From NCBI RefSeq assembly GCF_000515415.1, contig NZ_KI911783.1, forward strand, positions 784,501 to 848,500: 64,000 nt of DNA. The letters are read 5' to 3'. How positions within the stretch are numbered: the first letter of the stretch is position 1; the number at the start of each line of letters is the position of its first letter. The position numbers and the translations under genes were made by a program. Positions 1 to 8,725 of the stretch are shown in pieces. The DNA is from Bradyrhizobium sp. WSM1417. GTDB lineage: Bacteria > Pseudomonadota > Alphaproteobacteria > Rhizobiales > Xanthobacteraceae. The notes beneath the pieces are model-generated. The model saw only the letters and a list, made by a program, of their open reading frames with translations, ran no database searches and was not told the DNA's origin.

Positions 1-1
1 C

Positions 2-385
2 GTCGTCGGCCAGAGCGGAGCGGCACCGGTGATCTCGGCGATCGACGCGCGGCATGACCACGTCTATTTCCAGATCGTGGCCGGTGACGGCAGTCAGCTG
101 GTGCGGCCGGGGGTCGCTCCCATCGACGAAGCGATCGCGGCTTCGCAATTCGGCGCGCCGCATCTGGTCGGAAATGCCGCAAAGATCCTCGCCGAGCGCT
201 GGCCGAAAGATATGCCGCAGCCGGTCGCGGTGGACGCGCAGCCCGCGCCCGACATCGGCTGGGTCGCATGGCTTGGCGCCGCGGCCGATCCCGCGACAAA
301 TCCGGCGCGGCCGTTCTACCTGCGAGCGCCCGACGCAAAGCCGCCCGCACAACTGCCGCTTGCAGCACAAGTCGCAAGCTCATGA
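2..385 (+). CDS. tsaB: TsaB, t6A biosynthesis protein (3' part only)
   Basis: C-terminal ~127 residues of the TsaB subunit of the complex that makes N6-threonylcarbamoyladenosine at position 37 of ANN-decoding tRNAs. TsaB is an inactive ASKHA-fold paralogue that scaffolds TsaD. The visible part opens with the family's Ala/Ile-rich strand followed by DARHDHVYFQ, a typical TsaB segment. The start lies left of the window; the ATG at 29 is internal. The stop codon (383-385) overlaps the start of rimI, the usual tsaB-rimI coupling. The TsaE partner appears fused to a kinase at 49.5 kb. Identity rests on this motif plus the rimI context. Confidence 0.85.
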   Translation, partial: VVGQSGAAPVISAIDARHDHVYFQIVAGDGSQLVRPGVAPIDEAIAASQFGAPHLVGNAAKILAERWPKDMPQPVAVDAQPAPDIGWVAWLGAAADPATNPARPFYLRAPDAKPPAQLPLAAQVASS

Positions 386-867
386 TGCAATGGTTCTCGG
401 AATGGTGGCGCGGCGGGACGCCCGTCGTCGAGCCGGCTGTCGCGCGCGACGTCGCACGGCTCGCGCAGCTCCACGGCGCCTCTTTCGCGCGCGGTTGGGG
501 CGAAGGCGAGTTCGAAAGCATGCTCAGCGAGCGCAACACGCTGGTGCACCGGTTGCGCCTCGGCCGCAAGATCGTCGGCTTCGCGGTGTCGCGGATCGGT
601 GCGGACGAAGCGGAGATCCTCTCGATCGCGGTCGACCAGGACCATCGCGGCCGCGGCCTCTCTCGCACGCTGCTGATGACCCATCTCGGCCACCTGGCCG
701 GCCGCGGCGTGCGCACAATATTTCTCGAAGTCGAGGAAAATAACCAGCCGGCGCGGCGGCTCTACGACCGAACCGGATTCATGGTGGTCGGACGCCGCGA
801 ACGCTACTATAAGCAGCCGAACGGGGAACAATTGAACGCACTTCTGATGCGACGTGACTTGTCGTAA
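382..867 (+). CDS. rimI: Ribosomal-protein-alanine N-acetyltransferase RimI
   Basis: 161-residue GNAT enzyme, the family that acetylates the N-terminal alanine of ribosomal protein S18. The acetyl-CoA binding motif A is visible as DQDHRGRGLSRTLL at about residues 81-94, followed by the characteristic LEVEENNQPARRLYDRTGF segment (motif B) and a terminal RYY. An ATGATG at 382 gives two possible starts (382 or 385). The first overlaps the tsaB stop, so the pair is probably translationally coupled. Upstream in-frame extension exists but lies inside tsaB and is ignored. Followed closely by fur. Confidence 0.9.
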   Translation: MMQWFSEWWRGGTPVVEPAVARDVARLAQLHGASFARGWGEGEFESMLSERNTLVHRLRLGRKIVGFAVSRIGADEAEILSIAVDQDHRGRGLSRTLLMTHLGHLAGRGVRTIFLEVEENNQPARRLYDRTGFMVVGRRERYYKQPNGEQLNALLMRRDLS

Positions 868-905
868 CATTGATGGCAGAAAGCGCCCCGTCAGGCGGAC
901 ATCAC

Positions 906-1361
906 ATGACTGGTCTTAAACCTTCCCCCGCTTCCAAGGCATCCGGCATCGAGGCGCGCTGTGCCGCCACCGGCATGCGCATGACCGAGCAGCGCCGCGT
1001 CATCGCCCGCGTGCTCGCGGAGGCGGTCGATCATCCCGATGTCGAGGAACTGTACCGCCGCTGTGTCGCCGTCGACGACAAGATCTCGATCTCGACCGTG
1101 TATCGCACCGTCAAACTGTTCGAGGATGCGGGCATCATCGAGCGCCATGACTTCCGCGAAGGCCGCGCGCGCTACGAGCAGATGCGCGACAGCCATCACG
1201 ACCACCTCATCAACCTGCGCGACGGCAAGGTGATCGAGTTCACCTCCGAGGAGATCGAGAAGCTGCAGGCGGAGATCGCGCGCAAGCTAGGTTACAAGCT
1301 GGTCGATCATCGGCTCGAACTCTATTGCGTCCCGCTCGACGACGACAAACCCACAAGTTAA
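906..1361 (+). CDS. fur: Fur-family metalloregulator (Fur/Mur type)
   Basis: 151-residue winged-helix metal-dependent repressor. The DNA-recognition helix region reads ISISTVYRTVKLFEDAGI, and the metal-site part has RYEQMRDSHHDHLINLRDG with the H-x-H cluster expected of Fur rather than Irr. There is no heme motif. In rhizobia the tsaB-rimI-fur order is typical, and this protein is known to sense Mn (or Fe) and to repress irr in Bradyrhizobium. A matching candidate site lies at 31.24 kb in this window. Starts at 870 (TTG), 873 (ATG) and 906 (ATG) are possible. I chose 906 because MTGLKPS resembles the remembered N-terminus of rhizobial Fur; the start is uncertain by 11-12 residues. Confidence 0.88.
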   Translation: MTGLKPSPASKASGIEARCAATGMRMTEQRRVIARVLAEAVDHPDVEELYRRCVAVDDKISISTVYRTVKLFEDAGIIERHDFREGRARYEQMRDSHHDHLINLRDGKVIEFTSEEIEKLQAEIARKLGYKLVDHRLELYCVPLDDDKPTS

Positions 1362-2042
1362 GTGGCGATCGATCTCGTCATCTTCGATTGCGACGGCGTG
1401 CTCGTGGACAGCGAGGTGATCTCCTGTCGCGCGCATGCTGATGTGCTGTCCAGACACGGCTATCCGATCACGTCGGAGCAGGTGCTGGTCCGCTTTCTCG
1501 GCGTATCCGAGAAAGACGCACGGCGAATGGTCGAACAGGAGATCGGCCGCAATCTTCCCGACGATCTCGAGAGCCAAGTGAATGCGGCGACGCTGCAATT
1601 CTATGCCAGCGATTTGCAGCCGATCACCCATGTGGCCGCAGCGATTGGCGCAATCGATTTGCCCAAATGCGTTGCGTCGAGCGGCACGCCGGAGAAGATC
1701 CACCACGGCCTGACCTGCGCCGGTCTCTACGAGCTGCTCGCTCCGAACATCTTTTCCGCGAGCCAGGTTGCACGCGGCAAGCCCGCGCCCGATCTTTTTC
1801 TGTTCGCCGCCGTGCAGATGAAAGTCGCGCCGGAGCGGTGCCTCGTGATCGAGGACAGCGTCCCCGGGGTGACCGGCGCGCATGCCGCCGGGATGACCGT
1901 GCTGGGCTTTCACGGTGGCAGCCATTGCCCGCCAGGCCACGCGGAAAGACTACGGGCCGCCGGGGCCGGATTGACATTCGACGATATGCGGCAATTGCCG
2001 GAGCTGGTCCGGCGCGTCGCGGCGGAGACCCTGGCGGGCTGA
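1362..2042 (+). CDS. HAD-superfamily phosphatase (subfamily IA)
   Basis: 226-residue haloacid-dehalogenase-like hydrolase, probably a small sugar-phosphate or phosphoglycolate phosphatase. Motif I DCDGVLVDSE lies at about residues 9-18 (nucleophile Asp and acid/base Asp), motif II is the SSGTP segment near residue 107, motif III is the Lys of ARGKPAPDLF, and motif IV is the acidic pair in VIEDSVPG. The cap is the helical C1 type. It starts with GTG immediately after the fur stop codon (no gap), so it is in the same transcription unit. Substrate cannot be decided from sequence; beta-phosphoglucomutase-like members look the same. Confidence 0.85.
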   Translation: MAIDLVIFDCDGVLVDSEVISCRAHADVLSRHGYPITSEQVLVRFLGVSEKDARRMVEQEIGRNLPDDLESQVNAATLQFYASDLQPITHVAAAIGAIDLPKCVASSGTPEKIHHGLTCAGLYELLAPNIFSASQVARGKPAPDLFLFAAVQMKVAPERCLVIEDSVPGVTGAHAAGMTVLGFHGGSHCPPGHAERLRAAGAGLTFDDMRQLPELVRRVAAETLAG

Positions 2043-2056
2043 ATCCCTCCTCTCGG

Positions 2057-2151
2057 CGTCATTCCGGGGCGATGCGCCAGCATGGACCCGGGATCTCGGG
2101 CCAAAACCTCTGGATTCCGGGTTCGCGACTGCGTCGCGCCCCGGAATGACG
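2057..2151. repeat. Palindromic intergenic repeat element, 95 bp
   Basis: Lies in the 191-bp gap between the HAD gene and miaB. The ends are perfect 15-bp inverted repeats (CGTCATTCCGGGGCG at 2057-2071 and its complement at 2137-2151), and the interior has TGGA/TCCG patches. The pattern matches the abundant intergenic palindromes of Bradyrhizobium chromosomes, and similar but non-identical elements occur elsewhere in this window. It probably folds as a long RNA hairpin; function unknown. Confidence 0.75.
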
Positions 2152-2233
2152 ACCGAAAAGACCCCCAATCGCTGGATTTCCGCGGCCCCAGCCTATATCT
2201 GAGGGCGGTCCTCCCACCTCATTCCCGGGTTCC

Positions 2234-3622
2234 ATGACGCCGCCGCGCAAGCTGCACATCAAATCATATGGCTGCCAGATGAACGTCTACGATGCCCAGC
2301 GCATGGTGGACACGCTGGCCCCGGAAGGATTCGTGGAGACGGCCAGCGCTGACGACGCCGATCTCGTCGTCCTCAATACCTGTCATATCCGCGAGAAGGC
2401 CTCGGAAAAGGTCTATTCGGAGCTCGGCCGCCTGCGCGTCGCCAAGGACGCCGCCGCGCGCGACGGGCGCACCATGCAGATCGCGGTCGCGGGGTGCGTG
2501 GCACAGGCGGAAGGCGAGGAGATCGTGCGCCGTGCGCCCGCGGTCGACGTCGTGGTGGGACCGCAGAGCTATCATCATTTGCCGCAGCTGTTGAAGCGCG
2601 CCGGCCATGAAGGCCGCGCCATCGAGACCGAATTCCCTGCGGAGGACAAGTTCGGCTTCCTCGCCCAGCCCAAGCCCAACGCGATCCGCGCCCGCGGCAT
2701 TTCCGCTTTCGTCACGGTGCAGGAAGGCTGCGACAAGTTCTGCACCTTCTGCGTCGTGCCTTACACGCGTGGCTCGGAAGTCTCGCGGCCGGTTGCAAAG
2801 ATCGTCGACGACGTGAAGCGGCTCACCGAGAACGGCGTGCGCGAGCTCACGCTGATCGGACAGAACGTCAACGCCTATCACGGCGAGGGACCGGACGGAA
2901 AAAGCTGGCCGCTCGGCAGGCTGCTGGAGCACCTCGCGGCGCTCCCGGGGATCGCGCGGCTGCGCTATTCGACCAGTCATCCCCGCGACGTCGATGACAG
3001 CTTGATTGCAGCCCATCGCGATCTCGGCGCGCTGATGCCCTTCGTGCACCTGCCGGTGCAGTCGGGCTCGGACCGGATTCTGGCCGCCATGAACCGGAAA
3101 CATACCGCCGATGATTATCGGCGTGTCGTCGACCGTTTCCGGTCCGCACGCCAAGACATTGCTTTTTCATCAGATTTTATCGTCGGCTTCCCGGGCGAGA
3201 GCGAGCAAGATTTTCTCGCCACCCTCGCGCTTGTCACGCAAATCGGCTACGCTGCGGCGTATTCGTTCAAATACTCCGCCCGGCCGGGAACGCCGGCCGC
3301 GGACATGCAGGAGACGGTGTCCCCTTCCGAGATGGACCAGCGATTGGAGCGGCTCCAGGAACTGATCGACAGCCAGCAATCGGCCTTCAACAAGGCTGCG
3401 ATTGGCTCAACGGTCGATGTGCTGTTCGAGCGTCCGGCCCGCAAGGACGGCCAGATCGTCGGCCGCACCGCATTCCTCCAGCCCGCGCATGTGATGGCCT
3501 CGCCCGACATCATCGGACAAATCCTGCCGGTCCGGATCGACAGCCTTGAACGCTACAGCTTCCTCGGTGAGCTCGCCATGGCGCACGAGCCCGCTTTATC
3601 GCCCATCGCCACTGGAGCCTGA
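2234..3622 (+). CDS. miaB: tRNA-2-methylthio-N6-dimethylallyladenosine synthase MiaB
   Basis: 462-residue radical-SAM methylthiotransferase that converts i6A37 to ms2i6A37 in tRNAs reading UNN codons. The N-terminal UPF0004 domain carries the auxiliary cluster cysteines (GCQMN near residue 14, NTCHIREKA near 50, [10 protein letters not shown] near 86). The radical SAM motif CDKFCTFC (C-x3-C-x2-C) is near residue 160, and a TRAM domain ends the protein. Length is normal for MiaB. The start ATG at 2234 follows the repeat element. phoH begins 4 bp after its stop. Confidence 0.95.
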   Translation: MTPPRKLHIKSYGCQMNVYDAQRMVDTLAPEGFVETASADDADLVVLNTCHIREKASEKVYSELGRLRVAKDAAARDGRTMQIAVAGCVAQAEGEEIVRRAPAVDVVVGPQSYHHLPQLLKRAGHEGRAIETEFPAEDKFGFLAQPKPNAIRARGISAFVTVQEGCDKFCTFCVVPYTRGSEVSRPVAKIVDDVKRLTENGVRELTLIGQNVNAYHGEGPDGKSWPLGRLLEHLAALPGIARLRYSTSHPRDVDDSLIAAHRDLGALMPFVHLPVQSGSDRILAAMNRKHTADDYRRVVDRFRSARQDIAFSSDFIVGFPGESEQDFLATLALVTQIGYAAAYSFKYSARPGTPAADMQETVSPSEMDQRLERLQELIDSQQSAFNKAAIGSTVDVLFERPARKDGQIVGRTAFLQPAHVMASPDIIGQILPVRIDSLERYSFLGELAMAHEPALSPIATGA

Positions 3623-3626
3623 ACCC

Positions 3627-4685
3627 TTGCCCAAAAGCGCATCGGATTCGTCTTCTTCCATCGCTCCCAGCCGCAAATTTGACCGCGACATGCAGGTTCC
3701 GCCCGAGACCCAGGTCGTCATCGACTTCGACGACAACCGCGCCGCGTCGGCGCTGGTCGGCCCTTACGGCCAGCATCTGGCGCAGATCGAACGGCGGCTC
3801 GGCGTCGTCGTCGATTCCAAGGGCAACCACATCACCATCGGCGGCTCGCGTGACGGCTGCGATGCCGCGCGCCGGGTGCTGGAGACGCTCTACGCCCAGG
3901 CCGTGAAGGGACAGGATCTCGACCAGGGCGAGGTCGAGGGCGCGATCCGTGCCGTGATCGCGCAGGGCTCGCTGTTCGAGTTCGACGCCAAATCGGCCAA
4001 ATCCACCTTCGACAGCATCAATTTGCGCAAGCGCCCGGTGCGTGCGCGCACGGCGGCGCAGGATTCCTACATCCGCGCGCTGAAGCGCCACGAACTGGTG
4101 TTCGGCATCGGCCCCGCCGGCACCGGCAAGACCTGGCTCGCGGTCGCGCATGCCGCGCAGCTATTCGAGCGCAAGGAAGTCGACAAGATCATCCTGTCGC
4201 GCCCGGCGGTGGAAGCCGGCGAGCGGCTCGGCTTTTTGCCCGGCGATCTCCGCGAGAAGGTCGATCCTTATCTTCGCCCGATCTACGACGCACTCTATGA
4301 CCTGATGGACGCGCGCATTGTCGAGCGCGCGCTGCAGACCGGCGAGATCGAGATCGCGCCACTCGCCTTCATGCGCGGTCGCACGCTCACCAACGCGGCC
4401 ATCATCCTGGACGAGGCGCAAAACACCACGTCGATGCAGATGAAGATGTTTTTGACCCGCCTTGGCGAAAACAGCCGCATGATCGTCACCGGCGATCCCT
4501 CGCAGATCGACTTGCCGAACGGCCAGACCTCGGGACTCGCCGAGGCGACGCGCCTGCTGAGCGGCGTCGAAGGCATTGCGCAAGTTCATTTCAAGGCCGA
4601 AGACGTGATCCGCCACGAGCTCGTGGCGCGGATCGTCTCCGCCTACGAAGGGTCGCCGCAGCGGCCGGCCGCCGGTAAATCCTGA
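3627..4685 (+). CDS. PhoH-like ATPase (YbeZ type)
   Basis: About 352 residues. P-loop NTPase with Walker A GPAGTGKTW and Walker B AIILDEAQNTT, followed by sensor-like VTGDPSQIDLP. The N-terminal part (residues ~30-100) resembles a KH-like RNA-binding segment. YbeZ-type PhoH partners with the RNase YbeY, which is the next gene, so a role in rRNA maturation or ribosome quality control is likely. I chose the TTG at 3627, 4 bp after the miaB stop. The frame stays open back to an ATG inside miaB, but that extension would be a 27-residue overlap. The next in-frame ATG would remove conserved sequence. Confidence 0.88.
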   Translation: MPKSASDSSSSIAPSRKFDRDMQVPPETQVVIDFDDNRAASALVGPYGQHLAQIERRLGVVVDSKGNHITIGGSRDGCDAARRVLETLYAQAVKGQDLDQGEVEGAIRAVIAQGSLFEFDAKSAKSTFDSINLRKRPVRARTAAQDSYIRALKRHELVFGIGPAGTGKTWLAVAHAAQLFERKEVDKIILSRPAVEAGERLGFLPGDLREKVDPYLRPIYDALYDLMDARIVERALQTGEIEIAPLAFMRGRTLTNAAIILDEAQNTTSMQMKMFLTRLGENSRMIVTGDPSQIDLPNGQTSGLAEATRLLSGVEGIAQVHFKAEDVIRHELVARIVSAYEGSPQRPAAGKS

Positions 4686-4746
4686 CGAGGCAGCAACCGG
4701 ACCATATGGGCACGGACACGGCGCCCCTTCGTTCGGAACAAGGACA

Positions 4747-5256
4747 ATGTCACACCCCAACCTTCCCATTACCGAGGTCCTCGTTGTCGCCGATTGCTGG
4801 CAGCGAGAGCCCGAATCCGAAGCCGTGATCCAGCGCGCCGTGGCGGCCGCCGCCGAGAATGTCGACGAAGACGTTGCGGAGGCGGAAGTGGCGGTAATGC
4901 TGACCGATGATGCCGGCATCCGCACGCTGAACAGCAACTGGCGCGGCATCGACAAGCCGACAAACGTGCTGTCGTTTCCCGCGCTGCAGCCGGAAGGCGA
5001 CTGGAAGCCAGGCGATGCGCCGCGCATGCTCGGCGACATTGCGATCGCCTACGAGACCATGCGGCGTGAGGCGGACGAGGAACAAAAACCGTTCGATCAT
5101 CATTTGAGCCATCTCGCCGTGCACGGTTTCCTGCATCTGGTCGGCTACGACCACGAAAACGAAGACGACGCCGAGGAAATGGAAGCGCTCGAACGAGAGA
5201 TCCTGGCTCATCTCGGCATTCCCGACCCCTATGCCGACCGCCCAGGGACGCATTGA
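4747..5256 (+). CDS. ybeY: Endoribonuclease YbeY (rRNA maturation factor)
   Basis: 169-residue single-strand-specific metallo-endoribonuclease required for 16S rRNA 3' processing and 70S quality control. The zinc motif H-G-x-L-H-L-x-G-Y-D-H is visible as HGFLHLVGYDH near residue 125, followed by the acidic ENEDDAEEMEALE helix. Upstream it has the typical NxxWRGIDKPTNVLSFP segment. It sits between phoH and a corC gene, the classical phoH-ybeY-corC-lnt order. Its stop is one base before the corC ATG. Confidence 0.94.
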   Translation: MSHPNLPITEVLVVADCWQREPESEAVIQRAVAAAAENVDEDVAEAEVAVMLTDDAGIRTLNSNWRGIDKPTNVLSFPALQPEGDWKPGDAPRMLGDIAIAYETMRREADEEQKPFDHHLSHLAVHGFLHLVGYDHENEDDAEEMEALEREILAHLGIPDPYADRPGTH

Positions 5257-5257
5257 G

Positions 5258-6376
5258 ATGCCGGATTCGGACCCGATTCAGGACAATCCGCGCAACACGG
5301 CCAACTTACCGGTCGTGGTGACCTCAGGCGAGGTGATGCGCCCGACCGCCGATGGCTGGCTGCTGCGCGCCATCCGGACGTTGTTCGGCTGGAAGGCGGG
5401 TTCGGTGCGCGACGACCTCCAGGTCGTGCTCGACGCCACGACGCCCGACGACACCGGCTTCTCGACGGTCGAGCGCACCATGCTGCGCAACATCCTCGGC
5501 CTGCACGAGCGTCGCATCGCCGACGTCATGGTGCATCGCGCCGACATCGTCGCGGTGAAGCGCGACATCCCGCTCGGCGAGTTGATGGACCGCTTCGAGA
5601 GCGCCGGCCATTCGCGCCTCGTGGTCTACAACGAGACGCTCGACGATCCCGTCGGCATCGTCCATATCCGCGATCTGCTCGCCTTCATGACCGCGCGTGC
5701 GCGCGTGTCGGGGGTCACGAAAACCAAGCGCAAGAAACCGCTGCCGGCCGGGCTCGATCTGCGTACGGTCGATCTCGCGCTGCCGCTCGAGGAAGCGCGC
5801 ATCATCCGCAAGCTGCTCTACGTGCCGCCGTCGATGCGGGCGATCGACCTGCTCGCGCAGATGCAGGCCACCCGCATCCATCTGGCGCTGGTGGTCGACG
5901 AATATGGCGGCAGCGACGGCCTGGTCTCGCTCGAGGACATCGTCGAGCAGATCGTCGGCGAGATCGACGACGAGCATGACAGCGACGAGCCGCCCTCGAT
6001 CGTGCGGCTGCCCGACAACGCCTTCATCGCCGACGCCCGCGCCAGCCTCGACGACGTCCGCACCGTGATCGGCGAGGACTTCGTCACCGGGGAGGCCGGC
6101 GAGGAAGTGGAGACGCTGGGCGGCTATCTCGTCAGCTTCGTCGGGCGCCTGCCGGTGCGCGGAGAGGTGATCTCGGGCCCCGGCCATTACGAGATCGAGG
6201 TGCTCGATGCCGATCCGCGCCGGGTCAAGCGACTGCGGATCTCGACACGGAAGGAGCGTCCCGCGCCGCGCACCCAGCGCGAGAGCCGGCGCCGCGAGGC
6301 TGCGCCGGATGGCAGCCAGCCGACGGCCAGCGACACGCCCACCCCGCCGCCAAGCGACGGGACCGGTCCGCAGTGA
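5258..6376 (+). CDS. CBS-domain CorC/HlyC-family protein
   Basis: 372 residues. It has two CBS domains (about residues 85-210; VMVHRADIVAVKRD and MQATRIHLALVVDEYGGSDGLVSLEDI) and a C-terminal CorC_HlyC transporter-associated domain (GEEVETLGGYLVSFVGRLPVRGE). There are no N-terminal membrane segments, so it is the soluble CorC-like form linked to Mg/Co handling or envelope integrity rather than a DUF21 transporter. The C-terminal 40 residues are basic and then Pro-rich, probably disordered. An earlier in-frame ATG at 5231 lies inside ybeY. The stop codon overlaps the GTG start of lnt (GTGA). Confidence 0.9.
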   Translation: MPDSDPIQDNPRNTANLPVVVTSGEVMRPTADGWLLRAIRTLFGWKAGSVRDDLQVVLDATTPDDTGFSTVERTMLRNILGLHERRIADVMVHRADIVAVKRDIPLGELMDRFESAGHSRLVVYNETLDDPVGIVHIRDLLAFMTARARVSGVTKTKRKKPLPAGLDLRTVDLALPLEEARIIRKLLYVPPSMRAIDLLAQMQATRIHLALVVDEYGGSDGLVSLEDIVEQIVGEIDDEHDSDEPPSIVRLPDNAFIADARASLDDVRTVIGEDFVTGEAGEEVETLGGYLVSFVGRLPVRGEVISGPGHYEIEVLDADPRRVKRLRISTRKERPAPRTQRESRRREAAPDGSQPTASDTPTPPPSDGTGPQ

Positions 6377-7986
6377 GCCCTTTCCAGCGATTTCGCCAGA
6401 TCGCACTTGCCATCATCCTGACCTGGGGATGGAAGCGCGCGCTCGTCGCCATGGCTGCCGGCGCGCTCTCGGTGCTGGCACTGGCGCCGTTCAACGCCTT
6501 CCCGGTGCTGTTCATTACTTTCCCGGTGCTGGTCTGGCTGATCGACGGCGCCGGCGCCGGACGATATCGCGGCGTCCCCGCCGCAGCGCTGACCGGCTAC
6601 TGGTTCGGGCTCGGCTATTTCGTGCCCGGCCTCTACTGGATCGGCTACGCCTTCTTCGTCGACGCCGATGTATTCGCCTGGCTGACGCCGTTCGCCGTGC
6701 TGGGCCTGCCGGCCTATCTTTCCATATTCACGGCAATGGGCTTTGCGCTCGCCCGCCTGCTCTGGACCAAGAACGCGACGCGCGTGCTTGCGCTCGCGGC
6801 AAGCCTCACCATCACCGAATGGCTGCGCGGTCATGCGCTGACCGGCTTTCCCTGGAATGCGTTCGGTTATGCGCTGTCCGAGCCGCTGCCGCTGGCACAA
6901 ACGGCGTCGCTGATCGGCCTGTGGGGCATGACGTTCCTGGCGGTTGCGATCTTCGCGAGCCCGGCGGCGCTGATCGACCGCACGCCCGATCGCCGCCTGG
7001 CGTGGCGCGCACCGGCCGCCGCCCTGGCGCTCCTGCTGGTCATGAGCATCTTCGGCGCGATCCGCCTGTCGCTGCATCCGACCACGATGGTCGCGGGCAC
7101 CAAATTGCGCCTGATGCAGCCGAATCTCCAGCAGGACGCGAAATTCAATTACGCCGCCAAGGCGGAGGTGATGAAGAAATATCTGGCCTTGTCGGACCGC
7201 GCCTCCGGACCGCAATCGACCGGCGTGCGCGATGCCACCATCCTGATCTGGCCGGAATCCGCCTTTCCGTTCTTCCTCACTCGCGAAGCCGATGCGATGG
7301 CGCAAATCGCGGAGCTTCTGCCCAAGGGGACGGTGCTGATCACGGGCTCGGTCCGCGCGCCCGACCTGCCGCGGGGCACGCCGATCACCCGCGCCTATAA
7401 TTCGATCTACGTGATCGACCACGACGCCAGCGTGCTCGCGGTCTACGACAAGCTGCATCTGGTGCCGTTCGGCGAATTTCTTCCCTACCAGGGGTTGATG
7501 GAGAAGCTCGGGTTCGAGCAACTCACGCGTGTGCGCGGCGGCTTCATTGCCGGCACCGTGCGGCATGCGCTGCCGGTCCCCGGCGCGCCGTCCGCGCTGC
7601 CGCTGATCTGCTACGAAGCAATCTTTCCCGGCGAGGTGGCTGGACGCAATGAACGTCCGGGCTGGATCGTGAATCTCACCAATGACGGCTGGTTCGGAAT
7701 CTCGACCGGCCCCTACCAACACCTCGAACAGGCGCGTATGCGCGCGATCGAGCTCGGATTGCCGCTGGTTCGCTCCGCCAACACCGGCGTTTCCGCAGTG
7801 GTCGATCCGGTGGGACGTATCGTCGCCAGCCTCGGTCTCGGGGTCGAAGGCATTTTGGATGCAAATCTGCCCGCCGCGATCCCGCCGACCATCTATGCGC
7901 GCGTGGGCGATGTACCCGCGGCCATGCTTGTCGCGCTCGCCGTGTTTCTGGCGATCCGCCGACGTGTTGCCAAACGGCATCCCTGA
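6373..7986 (+). CDS. lnt: Apolipoprotein N-acyltransferase
   Basis: 537-residue integral membrane enzyme that adds the third acyl chain to the N-terminal Cys of lipoproteins. About six hydrophobic segments in residues 15-235 are followed by a periplasmic nitrilase-like domain. The catalytic triad is recognisable: Glu in WPESAFPFF, Lys in YDKLHLVPFGEFLPY and Cys in LICYEAIFPGE. A last membrane segment near residue 515 precedes a basic tail. The GTG start overlaps the corC stop codon, so the two are translationally coupled. Confidence 0.95.
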   Translation: MSPFQRFRQIALAIILTWGWKRALVAMAAGALSVLALAPFNAFPVLFITFPVLVWLIDGAGAGRYRGVPAAALTGYWFGLGYFVPGLYWIGYAFFVDADVFAWLTPFAVLGLPAYLSIFTAMGFALARLLWTKNATRVLALAASLTITEWLRGHALTGFPWNAFGYALSEPLPLAQTASLIGLWGMTFLAVAIFASPAALIDRTPDRRLAWRAPAAALALLLVMSIFGAIRLSLHPTTMVAGTKLRLMQPNLQQDAKFNYAAKAEVMKKYLALSDRASGPQSTGVRDATILIWPESAFPFFLTREADAMAQIAELLPKGTVLITGSVRAPDLPRGTPITRAYNSIYVIDHDASVLAVYDKLHLVPFGEFLPYQGLMEKLGFEQLTRVRGGFIAGTVRHALPVPGAPSALPLICYEAIFPGEVAGRNERPGWIVNLTNDGWFGISTGPYQHLEQARMRAIELGLPLVRSANTGVSAVVDPVGRIVASLGLGVEGILDANLPAAIPPTIYARVGDVPAAMLVALAVFLAIRRRVAKRHP

Positions 7987-8014
7987 TCACGCAGCCGCGG
8001 CCGATAACTTTTGA

Positions 8015-8034
8015 CAACCGTAGTCCCACGGTTG
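8015..8034. promoter_or_regulatory. Inverted repeat in the praR upstream region
   Basis: Perfect 7-6-7 inverted repeat, CAACCGT-N6-ACGGTTG, in the 210-bp lnt-praR gap. Two TTGACA hexamers overlap its ends (8011-8016 and 8032-8037), so a protein bound here could block an RNA polymerase -35 contact. No convincing -10 partner is seen. Autoregulation by PraR is an attractive but untested reading. Confidence 0.35.
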
Positions 8035-8196
8035 ACAGACTGCACGCGGCCTCCTCATTCTGCACCGGCTGCAAAAGACAGTGGGCATTGCTAAATTTCT
8101 CCGCAATGTTTTCCAATAACAGGGTCTGATTTTGACGTTGCTTACACCTGAGGCATTCCTGATTGCGCCGAAGGTGATGTTTGGAGGGCTGAGGAA

Positions 8197-8610
8197 ATGT
8201 CGAAAGCGCCCAACCCTGTTGACAAATACGTCGGCAGTCGCGTGCGGATGCGCCGCATCATGTTGGGCATGAGCCAGGAAAAGCTCGGTGAAGCTTTGGG
8301 CCTGACTTTCCAACAAGTTCAGAAATACGAGAAGGGCACAAATCGGGTCGGCGCGAGCCGCATCCAGCAAATTGCCGAAATTCTCCAGGTGCCGGTGTCC
8401 TTCCTGTTCGAGGGCGGTCCGAGCGGCGTGGCGGGGCCGGACGGCTTCGCAGAAGGCGCATCGCCGTCTTACGTCTCGGATTTCCTCGCGACTTCCGAAG
8501 GACTCGCCTTGACCAAGGCGTTCACCCGAATCACCGATTCGAAGATGCGCCGCTCGATCGTCGATCTCGTCGAGCAGATCGCGGCCCGCGAAGGCCCCGA
8601 CAAGCGCTGA
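8197..8610 (+). CDS. praR: XRE-family regulator, PraR/PhrR type
   Basis: 137 residues with a Cro/C1 helix-turn-helix at about residues 12-70 (RMRRIMLGMSQEKLGEALGL then TFQQVQKYEKGTNRVGASRI). A C-terminal helical tail follows. This is the conserved alphaproteobacterial regulator that follows lnt; in Rhizobium and Azorhizobium it is called PraR and affects attachment, biofilm and symbiosis genes. The ribosome binding site (GAGGAA) is just before the ATG. It has its own 210-bp upstream region with an inverted repeat, so it is probably transcribed separately from lnt. The symbol is based on family resemblance and position. Confidence 0.8.
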   Translation: MSKAPNPVDKYVGSRVRMRRIMLGMSQEKLGEALGLTFQQVQKYEKGTNRVGASRIQQIAEILQVPVSFLFEGGPSGVAGPDGFAEGASPSYVSDFLATSEGLALTKAFTRITDSKMRRSIVDLVEQIAAREGPDKR

Positions 8611-8725
8611 GGTGCCGTCTCAATCCGATTTGAGACTGCGTCAAATCTGGCCTATGTCGTCATTTGCGGCCGCGCTTTGATGCGCGTCTTCCTCGATGAT
8701 GCGATTCAAAGGCACAGATGCGCTC

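Noticed and set aside
6187..7980. 597-codon minus-strand frame over corC-lnt
   Set aside because: Arg/Gln/His-rich antisense frame of lnt, which has an intact catalytic triad in the sense strand.
8611..8725. Possible SAM-II-type riboswitch before the M20 gene
   Set aside because: I looked because metK often lies here, but found only a short TCTCAATC-CGATTTGAGA hairpin and none of the SAM-II conserved bases.
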